Source of the DNA: Podospora pseudoanserina
Taxonomy: Eukaryota > Ascomycota > Sordariomycetes > Sordariales > Podosporaceae
DNA length: 64,000 nucleotides
NCBI RefSeq assembly: GCF_035222485.1
Contig: NC_085922.1
Location: 883,001-947,000 of the forward strand
Direction: 5' to 3'
The notes under the pieces are model-generated. The model was not told the origin of the DNA. It searched no databases and saw only the letters and a program-made list of their open reading frames with translations. Positions 1-10,944 of this stretch are shown one piece after another. Position 1 is the first letter of the stretch; the number at the start of each line of letters is the position of its first letter. Position numbers and translations under genes: made by a program.

Positions 1-1398
1 GAGATACACCTATTCTGGGGCTTTCTGTTTGGCTCTTTTCACCTCAAGAGTTGCTCCGACCAATAGGCTGACGCGTAATCCGGGTGTCGACTTTTGAAAA
101 GGTTGCTCATGAGTTGCTCGTCTTCACCCTCTTGATCCTCCGGCATATCCTGCCAGGCTCCACATCACATCATCCCTCGCTGATTACTTCAGAGGGGTGC
201 CAGGAGAAGCGTCTGAGGGATTTGGGTCGGTTGGGCAGTGTTCGTGATAGTTCAGAATAGGCCTAGGTAGACAGAAGGTCTGCTCAGCGGAGATGTAGGA
301 GGGGGCAGCAGTACTAGTTGAGACATCAGAAAGGAGCAAAGGCTCAAATTACCTTATGTCGAGAGAATTCATATCTAGCAAACAGCGTCTTCGTGGAGGG
401 TTGGGCTGGCATCAGAAGCTGAACCCTGGCGGATCAACCTGGGTGCACCGGGAGAGGACCAAAGTGCCACAGACTGGATGCCCTGTTGGGGGGTTGTCTC
501 ATTCAGTCAGCACCCCTTCCTCTTCCCACCCCATATTATCAGATTGGAAGCGCAGGACTTCCTTCTCGCCCCTCTTCTACCCACAGTCCTTTGTCTTCCC
601 ATGAACACACTATTCCCAACCGATACCATCGCTGCCCCTGTGCCTCCATCTTTTAGTCAACTCGGATGTATGTGTTTCTTCCTACCACGCACCACAGCCA
701 CAGCGAAACTCTTTGTTTTCATTCCCCCCCCTCCTTCACTTCCCCCTTTCTCCTCTTTTCATTTGGCTTGAATGGCGGCTGATCGTTATTGTAGCACAAC
801 AGATTGCGTTCAAAATTGAAAAGTAGAATATCCTTCCCGACTTTGACGCGACATCATTACCAGAACTCTTGTACGTATCTACTCTTCTCCAGGAAAATGG
901 TCTATTCTCTCCGATGAGTTTGAACTGACAGTTTCTTTTCTGACAGCCAACTCCACGCAATACCATCGCCGATCCGATGTCCGATTCAGATCCCGATCCC
1001 GATCCCGGTTCTGATTTCTGTCTTGCTTCTTCCCATTGCTCAATCAAGATTAGACACACGGGCAGCCTATCTGGGATCTGTCAGCCGAAAGGGATTGCTG
1101 ACTTTCATATGCCAAAATCTTCAGCTGGGAATGGCATGGGCGAGAGACGAGGGAGGTAGCAGAGGTCAAAGAGGCCACCAAGGGCCCATGGCCATATGGC
1201 CGAAGTATTGCGTGTCCGCTCTTCCTGACATGAACAAATGGCGCTCTGCTGCAGCCGAGGTGATCTGGTTGTGGCCAACTGGGAGAACGGCTTGGGTTTC
1301 ATCTCGAGGTTCTAAGAAGCTACTGGTTGTAACCACCTTCTGTCAATGGTGGCTGAGGCAAAAAGACTGAGCTCTAATCTGAGGCGAAGAGACTGAGC
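1..1398. other. No supported gene
   Basis: I see only short, overlapping reading frames on both strands with no recognisable domain. A run of three GATCCC hexamers near 985-1005 gives a short Asp-Pro repeat in one frame, but nothing around it looks coding. This stretch lies downstream of the minus-strand HET gene. Confidence 0.5.
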
Positions 1399-2730
1399 TC
1401 AAGTCTGAGACGGTTCAGATTTAGCTTCAAGGTCTAGTCGCAAAATTGGAGGGAGAGAAACACCGAAGCGGTTCCAGGTTCTGTGGTCATGCTCTCGTGA
1501 AGCCCGGCGCACTAGATCATAATGTTCATCCTCCAGTATCAAAACATCTGTTGACCTGCTCGGTCCGCTCCTTTGAAACAATGCACCCGTTGGCACTGCA
1601 GTCCATGTATGGCTTGCAACGCGACGGTATGCTCTGGAAAGCTTCCCATTTATAACGAAACTCCCTCCCGGAACAGGCTGAACATAAAGAGACAAGAGAA
1701 CCCAGCGGTTGTCACTATTCAAGATATCGCACCCAATGATCGCCATCTGAACCTTTTCCTCATCGTCTTCGGAATCGTGGATTTCGAGTACATTTTTTGG
1801 CACCCATGTGCGGTCCTCAACCAGGATTTCGACAATGGTCAAGCGTACTGACAACCCGACATTGGTCATATAGAAAGGAGCGAGGTTGCGAGGAGCCCAT
1901 AACCCAAGAGTCGGTGGGCAGGCAAATGCAGCAGGTGAACTGGCTAGAAATCCACTACTTGACACATCTTCCTTCCACACGAAAAGACTTTGGTCAAAGG
2001 ACACACGCATGATCTCTTTTTGTAGCCGACGGAATGCCTTCTTGCCCCCCTCGCCATAGAGAATAGGCATGCAAATGTTGAAGATGCCCATGAGGCTGTA
2101 GGTTATGTCTTCGCTGCGTGTGGTATGTCGCTCTGATGCCCATCCCATTCGTTCCGATATGCTCACCTCGGGGATATTGTCACGAAATAGAAGACAGGCG
2201 TCGCCAATCTTAGTGATGTTCGAGATAACGCTGACGAGGTGCCTGTTTGTGATGGGTTGCCATGTGGCGTCGAAGAATGATCTTGTCCCAGGGGCAAGGA
2301 GCTCTTGAAGGGTCCATCCGCGTGTGAACCACCGACATGGCCTTAAAGCATCATCAAGCTTGGCAATCGATAGGCTTCCCCAGTCAGCCATCGGTTTGGT
2401 ATCGGAGAGGTAGACGAGGCAGTCTCCTGAGTCGTAGTAATAGCGGTACATGGAGTTGATGGCCTCGGATAGGTCGGCACTGTTGCGCTTGTCGATGCAG
2501 CAGGTGTCTACCCACCCATATTCGTAACCCTTTTGACTTGCGAGGCGGCAAAAGTTGGTGATCTTTGCGAAACCAGGCTTGTTGGTGATGGTTTCGCGCA
2601 AGCCCTGCATCTCCACAAAGGTCACTTCCTGACTTGGGACATCCCAGGTATGGGACAGGATGGCATAGGGCGGAATGTCATTGCCGCAGAACTCTTCTAG
2701 TTTCAAAGTGATTGTGTTGAGAAGCCACAT
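1399..2730 (-). CDS. HET-domain (heterokaryon incompatibility) protein
   Basis: A single 443-residue reading frame starting at ATG 2730. The N-terminal half is a classic HET domain: YAILSHTWD at residues 22-30, then WVDTCCIDK, LSEAINSMYRYY and VYLSD, and WFTRGWTLQELLAP. Residues beyond about 240 carry the usual tail seen in HET-E/HET-D-like proteins (MGIFNICMPILYGEG, then a variable region). In known members the HET domain triggers cell death after non-self recognition between fused hyphae. There is no NACHT or WD-repeat part, so this is a stand-alone short form. The frame is intact, with no sign of decay. Specific partner and allele are unknown. Confidence 0.93.
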   Translation of the reverse strand: MWLLNTITLKLEEFCGNDIPPYAILSHTWDVPSQEVTFVEMQGLRETITNKPGFAKITNFCRLASQKGYEYGWVDTCCIDKRNSADLSEAINSMYRYYYDSGDCLVYLSDTKPMADWGSLSIAKLDDALRPCRWFTRGWTLQELLAPGTRSFFDATWQPITNRHLVSVISNITKIGDACLLFRDNIPEVSISERMGWASERHTTRSEDITYSLMGIFNICMPILYGEGGKKAFRRLQKEIMRVSFDQSLFVWKEDVSSSGFLASSPAAFACPPTLGLWAPRNLAPFYMTNVGLSVRLTIVEILVEDRTWVPKNVLEIHDSEDDEEKVQMAIIGCDILNSDNRWVLLSLYVQPVPGGSFVINGKLSRAYRRVASHTWTAVPTGALFQRSGPSRSTDVLILEDEHYDLVRRASREHDHRTWNRFGVSLPPILRLDLEAKSEPSQT

Positions 2731-3225
2731 CGTGATGGCAGATGATGATCATGTAGAAGGGTTTTGTTGATTGTTCAGGGAACATTTCTCGTGCTTACGT
2801 GCGGGGAACGGGACCCAAGCATGTGACCCAGCGGCCAATGACCTGCTACATGCATGAGGACATGCAGCCGAGCTGAAAAATTGTAACCTGCTATCAACAT
2901 CAACATCATTTCTCTGTCTTGGTGCAACTTATGATCGTTAGATGGCTCTAGTGTTGAGAACCTGAAGTCTTACACGAGGTTCCCTGGTAATATGCCCGTC
3001 AGAGGAGAGGTCGTCGAACAGATACAAGTTGATTATGAATGACAATTGGCAAGGCATAACGAAGGACGATGAACAGTAAATTGCATTGAGTAGGTAGTGT
3101 GCTTGAAACGGCCAGGTGGGTGGTTATGTACCTGTGGACCTTATGTTGGGCGCCGCCACCTGCTCCCAGCTGTCCTTGGCCTTCTCCCGCCAGAAGCACA
3201 CGCTGAACAGGTCACCTGGGAGCTC
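2731..3225. other. Spacer between two minus-strand genes
   Basis: It holds the promoter side of the HET gene and the 3' side of the GH2 gene. No coding signal or repeat is evident. Confidence 0.5.
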
Positions 3226-5835
3226 CTATTCAACCTGTAGCACAACCTCCGCCGACTTGACACCATTCGCCGTGGCCGCCACTGTAATCGTCCCCGATGC
3301 TCCAACCTTTGCACGCACAATAGCCAACGCTCGTCCTCGGAACGCTTTCCTCTCCTTTGACGGGAACGCAACCATATCAGTCGAGTCTCCATTATCCGTA
3401 GTGACAATGTCACCAGGCCCAGTGATGGAAAATGTGATGTTGGGTTCCGCGGTGGGAACAACATCGCCCTTGTCGTCCACGACAGCAACACTGACAAAAG
3501 AGAGATCCTCACCGTCAGCTTTGATCGTCGCTCGGTTCTGATACGTCGACAACCGCAACTGAGAGGCCGTCCCGGTAGTCCGAACTGTCGCATTCGCCCA
3601 TTCATTCCCATCCTTGTATGTCACGACACGCACCTCTCCTGGCTGGTAGGTGACCTGGTCCCACCGGAAACGATAGGTGTACTGCGCCTTCTTCTGTCGA
3701 CCCTGCGACTTGCCGTTGACGAAAAGCTCGGCTTCGTCACCCGAAGAGTACACATGAACAGGCGTGACTTGACCGACGCGATTGGGCCAGTTCCAGTGAG
3801 GCAGGATGTGGGCCATCTTCACGCTTGGGTTCCATCTTGACTGGTAAAGGTAGAACCGGTCCTTGGGAAACCCAGCAAGGTCGATGATGCCAAAGTAGCT
3901 GCTCCGAGAGGAATCATATGGCGTCGGCTCTCCAATGTAATCCCAGCCTGTCCAAACAAACTCGCCCGCAACGTACGAATACCGATCTTGTGCCACAAAG
4001 ACCTTGTCAGGTGAAGCACCCCATTCCATGGCGTACAGGTCATACGAACTGACTTGTCTAGTAGTAGGATCGGCGCCAGGACCATTCGCCCGTACAATCG
4101 CGTTGTTGCTGTTCACCACTGGGAAGAGGTATGTGTCCCTGGAGCTGACCACCGACGAGCTCTCAGTGCTGAAGATCAACTTGTTAGGGAACCGTCCCCG
4201 GAAGTTCTCGAACGTTGGCGCGCCGTTTCCTTTGCCCTCTCCCTGATAGTTCAACCCGATAAGATCAACAATCGAGACAAAGGCCGTGTCAGGCCCAGCG
4301 TTGTTCATTCCGACGGTGGACTGTCTGGTGGCGTCCTCCTGGCGAACAATATTTCGAAGACGCTCAGCTTGTGCTGCACCGTTGCTGCTTCCCTGCTCTG
4401 CGACCTCGTTTCCAAAGGACCAGGCCCAAATTGAAGGATGGTTGCGGTCACGTCGAACAAACGCTCTGAGATCTGGCTCAGACCAGTCGGCAAAGATGGT
4501 CTGGAAATCGTTGCGAGTCTTGTGGCTGCCCCACGTGTCGAAGATCTCGTCCAGGACAAGGAAACCCATCTTGTCAGCAAGATCGAGCAGCTCAGGCGCT
4601 GGAGGATTGTGTGAGGTTCTCATCGCGTTGGTTCCCATATCCTGGAGCATCTCCAGCTGACGCCGAGCAGCCGGAATGTTGAAGGCGGCTCCCAACGACC
4701 CAAGATCATGGTGCTGGCAAACACCCTGGATGTACACGCGCTGACCGTTGACACGCAGTCCATCGCCAAGGTACTGCAGAGAGCGGATGCCGAAAGGAGT
4801 CTCGTATGTGTCTACCAGCTGGTCTCCAACGTAAAGACGGGTGATGGCAACATGCATATTGGGCTCCTGCGTCGGACGTGGACCCCAAAGCTTTGGGTTC
4901 TGCACAGTCGCTGATGCATTCACAGATGCAATAGACCCTGGGGAGACGCTGACTGTGGCGTTAGAGAAACCACCGATCTTTGCTCCCGCCTTCCCCGAGA
5001 CCGCATCGTAAGAATGAATGTCAGTGACGACCTGGACCTGACCTGCTGCGGCGGTTGTTGCGCTGTTCTCCACCTGAACAGTGAGGTCAAGCGTTGCCGT
5101 TTGAGCTGACGAGCTCCTAGTTTTGACGAAGGTACCGAACTGGCCGACGTGGATGGGGTTTACTTTGGTCAACCAAACGTTGCGGTAGATCCCTGCACCT
5201 GGGTACCATCGCGACGACTCAACGGCTTGGTCAAGGCGAATAGCTAGCTGATTGCTTCCGGACTGCAGATACGGAGTGAGGTCGACACGGAATGAGGCAT
5301 AGCCATACGGCCATCCACCAGCGATCTTCCCATTGATCCAGACCGCAGCATAGGACATGGCGCCGTCAACCTCGAGATACACAGATTTCCCCTCGTCGCC
5401 CGGGCTGAGCGTGAACTTCTTGCGGTACCATCCAACCCCCTGGATGGGAAGACGACCCATGTTTCCTCCGACGGGAACATTGTTGCCGACATAGAAAGGT
5501 CCTTTGACAGCCCAGTCGTGAGGCAGATTCAGGGCTTCCCACGAGTTATCACTGAAGTTCGCTTGGGTGTAGGTGACGTTGGGTGGCTCATTGGATGGGA
5601 GCTTGGTGCGGCGGGAGGCATCATTGATGAAGTTGTTGGCTGATGGTGTAAGCCATGGCTTCAGGGTGTTGTAGTTGAGGTTGTCAGGATTCGAGGTGAA
5701 GCGTTGGAAACGCCAGTCCGCGTTCAAGCTTATTCTTTCGCGAGTTGCTGCTTGTGCGAGGACTCCAACGATGAAAAGCACCACCGCTACCAGCAATTGC
5801 CGCACGACACTGGAGGCCGCACAGCGGGAAGACAT
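3226..5835 (-). CDS. Secreted GH2 beta-galactosidase-type glycosidase
   Basis: One uninterrupted frame of 869 residues. Residues 1-28 form a signal peptide (hydrophobic LLVAVVLFIVGVLA core), so the enzyme should be secreted. The order is that of glycoside hydrolase family 2: sugar-binding jelly roll (about 30-230), immunoglobulin-like sandwich (230-355), TIM barrel (355-650) and C-terminal domains of the DUF4982 and GH2 C-terminal kind (680-869). The acid/base glutamate is E477 in WSFGNEV and the probable nucleophile is E558 in LIFSTES. It probably removes terminal beta-galactosyl (or related) residues from plant polysaccharide. Substrate within GH2 cannot be fixed from sequence alone. No introns are needed. 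Confidence 0.92.
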   Translation of the reverse strand: MSSRCAASSVVRQLLVAVVLFIVGVLAQAATRERISLNADWRFQRFTSNPDNLNYNTLKPWLTPSANNFINDASRRTKLPSNEPPNVTYTQANFSDNSWEALNLPHDWAVKGPFYVGNNVPVGGNMGRLPIQGVGWYRKKFTLSPGDEGKSVYLEVDGAMSYAAVWINGKIAGGWPYGYASFRVDLTPYLQSGSNQLAIRLDQAVESSRWYPGAGIYRNVWLTKVNPIHVGQFGTFVKTRSSSAQTATLDLTVQVENSATTAAAGQVQVVTDIHSYDAVSGKAGAKIGGFSNATVSVSPGSIASVNASATVQNPKLWGPRPTQEPNMHVAITRLYVGDQLVDTYETPFGIRSLQYLGDGLRVNGQRVYIQGVCQHHDLGSLGAAFNIPAARRQLEMLQDMGTNAMRTSHNPPAPELLDLADKMGFLVLDEIFDTWGSHKTRNDFQTIFADWSEPDLRAFVRRDRNHPSIWAWSFGNEVAEQGSSNGAAQAERLRNIVRQEDATRQSTVGMNNAGPDTAFVSIVDLIGLNYQGEGKGNGAPTFENFRGRFPNKLIFSTESSSVVSSRDTYLFPVVNSNNAIVRANGPGADPTTRQVSSYDLYAMEWGASPDKVFVAQDRYSYVAGEFVWTGWDYIGEPTPYDSSRSSYFGIIDLAGFPKDRFYLYQSRWNPSVKMAHILPHWNWPNRVGQVTPVHVYSSGDEAELFVNGKSQGRQKKAQYTYRFRWDQVTYQPGEVRVVTYKDGNEWANATVRTTGTASQLRLSTYQNRATIKADGEDLSFVSVAVVDDKGDVVPTAEPNITFSITGPGDIVTTDNGDSTDMVAFPSKERKAFRGRALAIVRAKVGASGTITVAATANGVKSAEVVLQVE

Positions 5836-7821
5836 GATGAATTAGGTCTACTCTGGCCAGCACCTACCGTTCGTCTGATCTGATCAAACAATTGGCAACA
5901 TTTAACCTTAAAGTCAACCTCAGACGGAAAGACTTCATCTCCATCCTCCCCATGATCTCGACAGCAGGTAGCCATCACGCTGGCGGCTATCATCTCAACC
6001 ACTGCCTTCTATTGGGGCGCTACAATTTGTCCTTGTCAGGAGACAGTGGATAGCTGTCGGGCAGTTCCCCTCGTGGTACATCACACAATCATGCCGTTGC
6101 TCTCACATGGCAAAATATTTCTCCATCATAGCCTAAGTTGCAGATCGATTCCGTTCCTGTGATACTTGTCGCCCAATCACCGCCCGGCAGAGAGTGGTAC
6201 AATATTTCTCCAGTGTTTCAGTGAACGTTACCTCGAGACCCCTCCTATTTGTTGGTCACGGCCCCCGCAGATGACATGATGGACTTGGGGTGAGGTTGTA
6301 CTCGAGAGCCGTTATGCCGGTCTTGGCGCATGAGGAGATACATGTTGCTTCGGGCTGTGCCGGACCGGAGGATGCCAATGGTGCGTAAATGTTTCGGCCA
6401 TTTGAACATGCACCGAGGACCATGAATAGAGGTAGAATACGCGGGAAATCGTTGCCATTCCTGAGGTATGGATATCTTCTCATATGGAACCTGGGTGCAC
6501 GTATACGTTAGATACATCATCAGGGTGATTTGGTAGCGTAAAGACAGCTGATTGTCGAAAAGGCGCTAACGTAGCAGATTACCTTGTTGCACATTGGTGT
6601 CTTTGGGCCATCTTCCCAGTATGACGTGAGGGATATTCCCAGCCACTTCACCGCTGAGCAATCAGCAATTGTTAAGCTTATACACTTCAAGGATATCTAG
6701 ATTCATAAGGCAATAGAGATACCCTATACACTGCTTACCTAGAGTTCGAGGTCGCCATCCCACTTGTGTCATCATGGGTTTTAGACGTTTTGGAAGACCT
6801 CATAGAGAACCTCTCCTTCAGCGGAATCATGCGATAAGTTCGTATCAGGCATCTGACATACCTACTTGTAATCACCCCAATAGAAAACCTACCTATCATT
6901 GACGGTGTAGCTTGCGTATAGCCATAGCCTTGAAAGTCACAGAGTATATAAAATTTGCCATAGCATGAGCACCTAGTGAAAGCAGATGGATTTAGAATAC
7001 CTATTTATCTACCAAAGCCACACACTCACCAGTGCTGAATAAAAAGCAAGATGGCTAGTAGCCACATAAGAGATCCAATGCGTGAGGCTAAGCCGGTTCA
7101 CAACTAAGCATTACTATCCCCACCTCGTTTAATTACATAGAAGACACTTCAGTACACTTCTTCAAACCTTAAAAATAGCTTAAAACAGAAAATAACATAC
7201 CATGAGTGAAATTATGGTGGCTCCTTAGAATAACGTTATAGCATCCTTTAAACCGTTAGCGTACCCATTCAAGAGGCTTTTTGAAAGAACGTTCCTTGGA
7301 TAGTACCTCGCTTAATTAAGAATCTCGATTCTAATAGTAAGGGTTTCTAATGTGCGCTAGAGCATGGCTAACGCCGTCGACTTCAAAATCCCTATCTATA
7401 TAAAACCCCTGTTGAGGGAGTCCCGATAAAGTAGAACCGGGTCAACCGTAGAAGCTCACACACGAAATACAAATGTTCAGCTTACTGACAGCATGAACCG
7501 AGGTACTATCTATAAAAATCTGTGGTGGTGACTGCCATAAGCTCTGATGGTATCTATCATAAGCTCCACTCTCCAGACGCCGTTGAACAGGCGCATCACC
7601 CACTGGATCGATTGTCATGCGCTAAAATAAACCGACATCCTATTTCCCAGAGACTTTTCATCTCATATCACGGCCCACGTGCGAGGGCTCGCACTGTGCT
7701 CGAAGCAAACTGGAAAAAAAGAGCACCCTGCCCGCCGAAATTCTCCGTCATTTTCCGAATTTTATCTCCCTCTCAGCCTCTCCTTTTTCACTCCGCAACT
7801 CCACTCTCACAGTCGTGAACC
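5836..7821. other. Gene-free, AT-rich spacer
   Basis: No convincing gene. From about 6650 to 7530 the sequence is visibly richer in A and T than its surroundings, with short runs such as TTAAAAATAGCTTAAAACAG, as expected of an old RIP-mutated repeat, though no parent element is recognisable. The left part contains the promoter of the GH2 gene. Confidence 0.5.
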
Positions 7822-9437
7822 ATGTTGATCCCGAGCCAAGGTTGGCAGACCCACGCGGCGGAGAAGCGCGAGAGCCTTCTTACCAGTATACCCGACGGTT
7901 GGAAGCTCTCGCCAGGGGACTTCACGAAAGCGAAAAGCCAACACGACATCACTGGGGTTGTTCGAGAGCACTTTGAAGCCGCCGAAGCGTCGATATTAGC
8001 TAAAGACGCTCCAGCTATCGTCAGTCACTTGAAGGATGGGACCTACAGTGCTGTGCAGGTCACCACTTCTTCTTGCAAAGCGGCCATTGCCCACCAAATT
8101 GTAAGTCTCCACATACCTAGGTAGTCATTCGCTCCAGAGAGATAAAAGTACGGGCATGCTAAAGTGCTCTGGCTTTTCGTAGGGTAACTGTCTTATGAAA
8201 TCCTCTTAGACCAGGCCTTGGAACGTGGTCAAGGCTCTCGACGCCCATTTCAAGGAGACAGGAGCGACCTCTGGACCTCTTCACAGTCTCTATTTACTAT
8301 TCTTCATCACGTATTTAATATCTTTTATCACCTATTCATTATCGTCTAACGCCTATTTACTATTCTTTACACACGAATGCAGGTTTGCAAATTTTCAACA
8401 GCTATCCACTCTCTTTAAAGAAGTACTTGCTTTCTTTTTATGCATATAAGTTTTTCCCCAATGGCTACCGACTGTCTTTTTACGCCTGCTCACCATCTTG
8501 GTACCTTTGAGCTAATGAAGTGTGACATTAGGACTGATCAAGCCGTCGGCCCACATCCTCCCATTCTCAGGGGTCTTCGCCATGTAGCAGATGCCCTCAA
8601 GGCAGCCGGGCAAAAGGTGGTTGATTGGGAGCCGCCGCTTCAGACTACCGCTAAGCGGGTTCATGTAAGCCCCCTTCTAGGTTCTCTCCAATGTCGGAAT
8701 TGCTTGACTGCAGACCGACAACAATCCGGCATGGCAAAGGTCTCCTTCCTCCTAGCACACGGCGGAAACGACATCCACCCTCACCTCGTTCTTTCAGGAG
8801 AGCCCCTGATCCCCGACCTCCAAGAATCATTCCAGCTCAAAGCCGCAGATTGTCCTCCTCGAGCATCAGAACCTCACTTTTTTCAGGGATTGGAATATGA
8901 GGCGGCCTATTGCGATTATTGGAACTCGACAAGCGAGAATAATGGTCAGATCGTGGATGCAGTCATCATTCCAGTGGCCCTGCACGCTGCGGTGATTCCA
9001 GGCAAATGTTATCATACTGGTGAAAGTGGGGTCACATTGCGCCGCTGAAAGCTGCCTTTCAAACTAACGATAAACAAAAAGCCTACACCGAAGTTATCAA
9101 TTTGATGAACTACTCTGCGGCTGTCATCCCCGTGACCAAGGCAGACAAGACGATCGACGTCGTCCCGAAGGGTGACAATGCATACAAACCTCTCAATGAA
9201 GTCGATCAACAGAAATGGGAGGCCTGCAAGTCCTTCCCTTCTCCACCTAGTTACCTACCTTGTGTGCTAATGCCTGACTCCGCAGATGATCCCAAAACCT
9301 ACGACCGGGCCCCGGTTGGCGTACAGATTGTGGCACGGACATTTAAAGAAGAAAAGGTCCTTGCCATTGCTGGAATCGTCACTGCTTGCATGAACGTGGC
9401 AGTGTGTTGCGAGTATGCTTCCAGTTATTGGGTATAG
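7822..9437 (+). pseudogene. Acetamidase-type amidase, broken
   Basis: Pieces of an amidase-signature enzyme (acetamidase-like, normally about 540 residues) lie in order. The first exon is 7822-8100 with a GTAAGT donor and gives the N-terminal region. A second piece near 8210-8285 (ALDAHFKETG, SGPLH) matches the section just before the catalytic core and is frame-shifted. The core with the catalytic Lys-Ser-Ser triad and the GGSSGGE-type motif is absent: about 150 bases of AT-rich sequence with two copies of CTATTTACTATTCTT sit there instead. C-terminal pieces follow at about 8464-9050 (HPPILRGLRHVADALKAAG; LSGEPLIPDL; GLEYEAAYCDYW) and 9080-9437 (APVGVQIVARTF). Without the core it cannot be an active amidase. 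Confidence 0.85.
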
Positions 9438-9737
9438 GGGGAACAAGACTCTTGCACTTGTCAGCCGCGCGAATTTACCAGGAGGGATTCGGCATTCTCG
9501 ACTTTCAAGGCGGGATTTGGGAGGAGAGGCCTGGCCGAGAGTGAGAAAGGAGAAGTCATGGAGAAGAGAAGATGACAAATGGACGGAGACTTGATTTCTG
9601 CACACAGAGTTCTCCTTGGTTCCAAATTTGCTTCGACGGCAGTGTGAATGTCAAACACTTCCACACCATCCTCATCTTTAACCCAATCAACAGCCTAGAT
9701 ACACAAAACCCATCCAACCGAGATGTCTCTACACCGC

Positions 9738-10152
9738 TCAATAACTCTCAATCCTATAAACCTCATACGCTGGCTCCTCAAAAGGATGCGCCCTGCCACC
9801 TAACGTCAGCACACCATTCAACACCTGTTACATGTACATGTAAGTTGAGTAAAACTTACCTCTTCAAAGCCTCCACCGCCCTCCTAACCACATCCTCACC
9901 CACAACCAACGTCTCAACTCTCGCCTTCTCAATCTTCTCCAACCTTCCAACCACCCCCGTATGCGGATTAGCCCCTTTCCCGGGTCTAAACTGCCCCGTT
10001 CCCATCGCTGTCCAGCAGCACTCGGTGTAGTTCCCCGGTCCGGGGTACCGCCCCGCTCCAACCTTGAACACGGCAGCTTTGCATTGCTCAGTGTGGGAGG
10101 TAGGGACGAAAAAGACTAGTTTGAAGCGTTGTGTTGTGGCGAGGCTGCCCAT
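9738..10152 (-). CDS. Small Nif3 C-terminal-like (YqfO/CutA-fold) protein
   Basis: Two exons, 9860-10152 and 9738-9792, joined across a 67-base intron with a GTAAGT donor and CAG acceptor; the join restores the signature AHPFEEPAYEVYRIE at the C-terminus. Start chosen at ATG 10152 (MGSLATTQ) because the region upstream has no family similarity. The roughly 115-residue product carries FKLVFFVP, GAGRYPGPGNYTECCW and GQFRPG, the hallmarks of the short insert domain of Nif3/DUF34 proteins that occurs alone in many fungi. The biochemical role is not established; a CutA-like trimeric fold is known for the family. It is divergently placed from the HET gene at 10945. Confidence 0.85.
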
Positions 10153-10944
10153 TTTGTTGTGGTGGGAAGAAGAGGTGGAAAATGCAAGATGGGATGGAAG
10201 TTGGGTTTGTGCGGGGCTGGGGAGTGGTGAGTGATGATAAGGTGGGAGTGATTGAGATGAGGAGAGAGTGAGGGGTTTTATACGCCGGATTGAATATCTC
10301 CAAGACATACTGGTGAGTATCACAGCATGGGAGTTGTCAACTCTCGTGATCAGTACGACGTGAGCATCGATTGCCGCCTGCTTTCTCTAGCTCATGATGT
10401 GCCAATGCGGGACGGTTGACATCGTTGGCGAATCGGCAGTCGATCCCTAACCCTAGACCCGCCCTAGCGTTTAGGGGGAAGCGCCGAGGAGGTTGGAGAG
10501 GAGAAGTATCGTCCGGCTGAGCCCGAGGGTTTGGTACCACGCGCTGAGATGAATTAGTGGCGGAGGCTTTGGTGATGAGGTTCTGGGGAGAGATAGAGAC
10601 ATTGGTCTTTGGCAAGTGCTCCCACAATGTTCATGGAGGTTAATTGTGAATATGCATTTATGAATTAGTAAGTGGTTTCCGACAAGACTTGGCGCCATCT
10701 CGCTGAATGCAACCTCAACCCTTGCAGGTCCACCGCCCCGACCTCCATTCAAGGATCGCGATCCATGATGGCGACCGTAACTCTCGACAGAGGCGTTCCT
10801 GCGTATCCTTTGCCCGACTTGATAGCGCATGCTTGGATCCGAAGGTCATGATGCAATCTTCATAATTGACCTCAGGCAGGAGATGCGGATGAGGTTTTGT
10901 TCGAGCTTGAGCTCTCAGACGCCGGTCCAGACACGCACTTCGAT
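10153..10944. other. Divergent promoter region
   Basis: About 790 bases between the minus-strand Nif3-like gene and the plus-strand HET gene. It contains both promoters. No further gene is supported. Confidence 0.5.

Noticed and set aside
10445-10456. CCCTAACCCTAG, telomere-like dimer
   Set aside because: Only two units, in a promoter region; short AACCCTA motifs are common in fungal promoters and no array exists.
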